A stretch of 5,267 nucleotides of DNA from contig DFSK01000096.1 of assembly GCA_002378605.1 (NCBI GenBank), positions 1 to 5,267 on the forward strand, in the 5' to 3' direction. Below the pieces are notes generated by a model that made no database searches, had not been told where the DNA came from, and saw only the letters and a program-made list of their open reading frames with translations. Positions 1-5,267 of the stretch are shown here, piece after piece. Source of the DNA: Alphaproteobacteria bacterium UBA3439. Its GTDB lineage: Bacteria > Pseudomonadota > Alphaproteobacteria > Puniceispirillales > Puniceispirillaceae. Both the position numbers and the translations under genes were made by a program. The first letter of the stretch is position 1. Each line of letters opens with the position of its first letter.

Positions 1-615
1 GTCATCATCTCAGCCGATAAATCACCAACCGATCTTGAAGGTATGGAAGAGCGGCTTCGCTCGCGCCTTGGCTGGGGCATGGTGGCTGATATCCATCCTG
101 CCGATTATGAATTGCGGCTTGGCATCTTGCAGTCAAAAGCTGAACAGGCACCCGTGCAAATTGCCGATAAAGTGCTAGAATTCATGGCGCATCGCATTGT
201 TAGCAATGTTCGCGAGCTAGAAGGGGCGCTAAACCGCATTTTGGCGCATGCCATGCTTGTTGGCCGGGAAATCACCATTGAAAGCGCGGCTGAGCTTTTG
301 GCTGATCTGCTTCGGGCTAGCAGCCGTCAGGTGAGTGTCGATGCGATCCAGAAACGCGTTGCCGCGCATTATGATGTTCGCGTTAGCGAGATGTTTTCGG
401 CACGCCGGTCACGCGATATTGCGCGGCCACGGCAGGTGGCCATGTATCTGGCGAAAAACCTGACTTCATTATCATATCCTGATATTGGGCGGCAATTTGG
501 CGGGCGTGACCACACAACGGTTATGCATGCTGTCAAAACCATCGAATCACTGTCAAAAAGTGACGGCCAGCTTGCCGAAGATGTGCAGCTGTTAAAATCG
601 ATTTTAGCTGGCTAA
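1..615 (+). CDS. dnaA: Chromosomal replication initiator DnaA, C-terminal part (5' end outside window)
   Basis: The frame is open from base 1 to the TAA at 613-615 and gives 204 residues. The ATG at 43 is internal, because homologous sequence continues upstream of it. DnaA is the AAA+ ATPase that binds DnaA boxes and melts the origin. Seen in order (numbered from base 1): the box VII / arginine-finger region around residues 14-26 (GMEERLRSRLGWG), the sensor-2 helix SNVRELEGALNR at 68-79 with the conserved Arg at 71, a linker around 100-112, and domain IV from about 112 to the end. Domain IV carries the helix-turn-helix signature: ARPRQVAMYLAKN at 141-153 and GGRDHTTVMHA at 167-177, with the box-contacting Arg and Asp-His-Thr residues present. 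Domains I and II and the Walker A/B half of domain III lie outside the window, so roughly the last two-fifths of a typical protein is present. No frameshift is seen. The identification is secure. Confidence 0.98.
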   Translation, partial: VIISADKSPTDLEGMEERLRSRLGWGMVADIHPADYELRLGILQSKAEQAPVQIADKVLEFMAHRIVSNVRELEGALNRILAHAMLVGREITIESAAELLADLLRASSRQVSVDAIQKRVAAHYDVRVSEMFSARRSRDIARPRQVAMYLAKNLTSLSYPDIGRQFGGRDHTTVMHAVKTIESLSKSDGQLAEDVQLLKSILAG

Positions 616-630
616 GAATCAGCTTTTTTT
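606..630 (+). terminator. Weak Rho-independent terminator-like hairpin at the dnaA stop
   Basis: AGCTG (606-610) pairs with CAGCT (620-624), extendable by one G-T pair, and is followed directly by an unbroken T run (624-630). The left arm lies inside the last dnaA codons and the loop contains the stop codon. The T tract is good but the stem is short, so termination is probably partial and read-through into dnaN is plausible. Inferred from sequence only. Confidence 0.5.
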
Positions 631-669
631 AGGGCCGAATCCGGCCCCGCGCCATGTCGGGCGCGAATC
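616..669. promoter_or_regulatory. Cluster of three GANTC (CcrM-type methylation) sites
   Basis: GAATC occurs at 616-620, 637-641 and 665-669, all in the dnaA-dnaN spacer, with a further GAATC at 544-548 near the end of dnaA. GANTC is the target of the cell-cycle-regulated methyltransferase CcrM in many Alphaproteobacteria, where sites near promoters can couple transcription to replication, in some species through GcrA. The remaining ~5 kb of coding sequence holds only about a dozen GANTC sites by eye, so three in 54 bp is dense. The motif is directly seen; a regulatory role is inference. Confidence 0.4.
632..665. repeat. Two abutting G+C-rich inverted repeats in the dnaA-dnaN spacer
   Basis: The first hairpin is GGGCCG (632-637), loop AATC, CGGCCC (642-647). 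The second starts at the next base: CGCGCC (648-653), loop ATGTCG, GGCGCG (660-665). Both are perfect 6-bp stems. Neither is followed by a T tract on the + strand, so they are not classic terminators on their own. They lie just after the T run of the weak terminator. They could stabilise the 3' end of dnaA mRNA, act as a REP-like element, or bind a protein. No function can be assigned from the sequence. Confidence 0.6.
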
Positions 670-709
670 GGTAAAAATTCAATATTTTGATGCTTGTTTG
701 TTAATCTCA

Positions 710-718
710 TGCTATATT
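710..718 (+). promoter_or_regulatory. Candidate extended -10 promoter for dnaN-recF-gyrB
   Basis: TGCTATATT (710-718) matches an extended -10 (TGn followed by TATATT, one mismatch to TATAAT). It sits in an A+T-rich stretch about 75 bases upstream of the dnaN ATG. The best -35-like hexamer, TTGATG at 687-692, would need a 20-bp spacer, longer than usual, so the extended -10 element would have to compensate. A start near 725 would give a leader of about 68 nt. Plausible but unproven; the operon may also be fed by read-through from dnaA. Confidence 0.35.
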
Positions 719-737
719 TTGTAGATAGCGTGGATTG

Positions 738-765
738 GCCGGAAACCGGCATCGTAAAAATACGA
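738..765 (+). other. Two small adjacent hairpins in the presumed dnaN leader
   Basis: GCCGG (738-742) pairs with CCGGC (746-750) across an AAA loop. One base later TCGTA (752-756) pairs with TACGA (761-765) across an AAAA loop. Both stems are perfect over 5 bp. They lie between the candidate promoter and the purine-rich ribosome-binding region (777-789). They could affect leader stability or dnaN translation. Stems this short also arise by chance, so function is uncertain. Confidence 0.35.
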
Positions 766-792
766 CAACTGCCCTAAAAGAAGAGAAAGCTG

Positions 793-1896
793 ATGAAACT
801 GACCATCGATCGTATGAGCTTATTGCGGCCCCTGGGTCATGTGCAATCCGTTGTTGAACGGCGCAATACAATTCCCATTCTTGCCAATGTCGTGCTTCGT
901 GCCGAAGAGGGTGAGTTATCGCTAACAGCAACCGATATGGATATGGATATTGCCACCGAAGTCGGTTGTTCGGTGATGACATCCGGCACAACCACCATGT
1001 CGGCGCATCTGCTCTATGACATTGCCCGCAAATTGCCCGATGGTGCCGAAGTTGAAATCGCGGTAAATGACGGTCATGCCATGGTTAGCGCTGGGCGATC
1101 TAGCTTTCGGCTACCAACGTTGCCAGTTGAAGATTTTCCGGCAATTAGCAGCAATGAATTACCGGTGAATTTTTCGCTTACCGCTGCTGATATGCGCGAT
1201 TTGATTGATGCAACAAGATTTGCCATTTCAACCGAAGAAACGCGCTATTATCTCAATGGTATTTATATCCACAAAGCCGAATCAGGTGAATTATGCGCCG
1301 TGGCAACCGATGGGCATCGTCTGGCGATGACCCGTCAGGCTTTGCCGTCAGGTGCCGCGCAGATGCCGTCAATTATTTTGCCGCGCAAAGCCGTTAGCGA
1401 ATTGCGCAAGTTGCTTGATGATTTTGACGGTGATGTTCTCGTCGGCCTGTCGGAAACACGGGCTGAATTCCGGTTTGGCGTTGTCCGCCTGACCAGCAAA
1501 TTGATCGATGGCACTTTTCCTGATTATACCCGCGTTATTCCGGTGGGAAATGACCGGATTATGCAGGTTGATGTCAGCGCTTTTTCCGCCGCGGTTGATC
1601 GTGTATCGACAATTGCTTCGGAAAAATCGCGGTCGGTCAAAATGGGCCTAAAATCAGGTGTTTTAACCTTGTCTGCAAGCAATACCGATGCCTCTAGCGC
1701 GACCGAAGAATTGGAAGTTAGCTATGATGGCCCTGAAATGGAAATCGGCTTTAACGCGCGTTACCTGTTGGATATTGCCGGTCAGGTCAATAGCGAAATG
1801 GTTGAATTTGCGCTGGCTGATCAGGGGTCGCCAAGTCTGGTACGCGCCCCGGGTGATGAAGCGAGCCTGTTTGTTTTGATGCCAATGCGTGTGTGA
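793..1896 (+). CDS. dnaN: DNA polymerase III subunit beta (sliding clamp)
   Basis: Encodes 367 residues, close to the usual length of 366-375. The product dimerises into a ring around DNA, tethers the replicative polymerase, and recruits other partners through a hydrophobic pocket. It shows the three clamp domains: about 1-122, 123-250 and 251-367. Recognisable family sequence includes the MKLTI start, RRNTIPILANV (23-33), YYLNGIYIH (152-160), ATDGHRLA (171-178), FPDYTRVIP (242-250) and the C-terminal MPMRV. The partner-binding pocket residues (T172, G174, H175, R176, L177, P243, V248 and the MPMR tail) are all present at nearly the E. coli numbering. The ATG at 793 fits the family N-terminus and follows a purine-rich stretch (AAGAGAAAG, 781-789) that is only a loose Shine-Dalgarno match. 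dnaN follows dnaA after a 177-bp gap and precedes recF by 7 nt, so it probably heads a dnaN-recF-gyrB operon. No defects are seen. Confidence 0.98.
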   Translation: MKLTIDRMSLLRPLGHVQSVVERRNTIPILANVVLRAEEGELSLTATDMDMDIATEVGCSVMTSGTTTMSAHLLYDIARKLPDGAEVEIAVNDGHAMVSAGRSSFRLPTLPVEDFPAISSNELPVNFSLTAADMRDLIDATRFAISTEETRYYLNGIYIHKAESGELCAVATDGHRLAMTRQALPSGAAQMPSIILPRKAVSELRKLLDDFDGDVLVGLSETRAEFRFGVVRLTSKLIDGTFPDYTRVIPVGNDRIMQVDVSAFSAAVDRVSTIASEKSRSVKMGLKSGVLTLSASNTDASSATEELEVSYDGPEMEIGFNARYLLDIAGQVNSEMVEFALADQGSPSLVRAPGDEASLFVLMPMRV

Positions 1897-1903
1897 GTGA
1901 CAT

Positions 1904-5267
<3,364 letters not shown>

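Noticed and set aside
701..715. Possible CtrA site (TTAA-N7-TTAA) upstream of dnaN
   Set aside because: Only the first half (TTAA at 701-704) matches; the second half reads CTAT, which is too weak to call.
707..991. 94-codon - strand frame spanning the dnaN promoter region and dnaN start
   Set aside because: It overlaps the well-supported dnaN N-terminus, the product resembles no family I know, and there is no convincing ribosome-binding site; treated as a shadow.
1265..1273. DnaA-box-like 9-mer ATATCCACA (one mismatch to TTATCCACA)
   Set aside because: It encodes part of the conserved clamp sequence YYLNGIYIH, is isolated, and no other good DnaA box was found by eye, so an origin here is not supported.

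Overview
This 5.3-kb window is a conserved chromosome-maintenance cluster, all genes on the + strand, in the order dnaA (3' part) - dnaN - recF - gyrB (5' part). The encoded proteins look intact apart from the two cut by the window edges. Gene order, the Gram-negative-type insert beginning in the GyrB TOPRIM region, intermediate G+C with frequent GAT, CTT and CGG codons, and several GANTC sites suggest an alphaproteobacterium. A marine SAR116 (Puniceispirillum-like) or Rhodospirillales-like lineage would fit, but that placement is an impression and not a search result.

Layout: 1-615 is the C-terminal part of DnaA (end of the AAA+ module plus the DnaA-box-binding domain). 616-792 is the only real intergenic gap. 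It holds a weak terminator-like hairpin with a T tract at the dnaA stop, two abutting 6-bp G+C hairpins, three GAATC (GANTC, CcrM-type) sites within 54 bp, a candidate extended -10 promoter for dnaN, and two small back-to-back hairpins in the presumed dnaN leader. 793-1896 is dnaN (sliding clamp). 1904-3142 is recF, which uses a TTG start 7 nt after dnaN. 3142-5267 is gyrB, whose start overlaps the recF stop by one base and which runs off the window end after 708 codons.

How they work together: DnaA opens the replication origin, DnaN (the beta clamp) tethers the polymerase and recruits partners, RecF loads recombination functions at gaps, and GyrB (with GyrA, not seen here) relieves supercoils ahead of the fork. 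The tight dnaN-recF-gyrB spacing implies one translationally coupled operon. The dnaA-dnaN gap carries signals that could both end or attenuate dnaA transcription and start a new transcript.

I found no mobile element, CRISPR array, RNA gene, defence gene or unknown gene. This is an ordinary core region. The points worth a second look are the structured, GANTC-rich dnaA-dnaN spacer and the unusual recF start with its N-terminal extension. I do not see a new biological system here.
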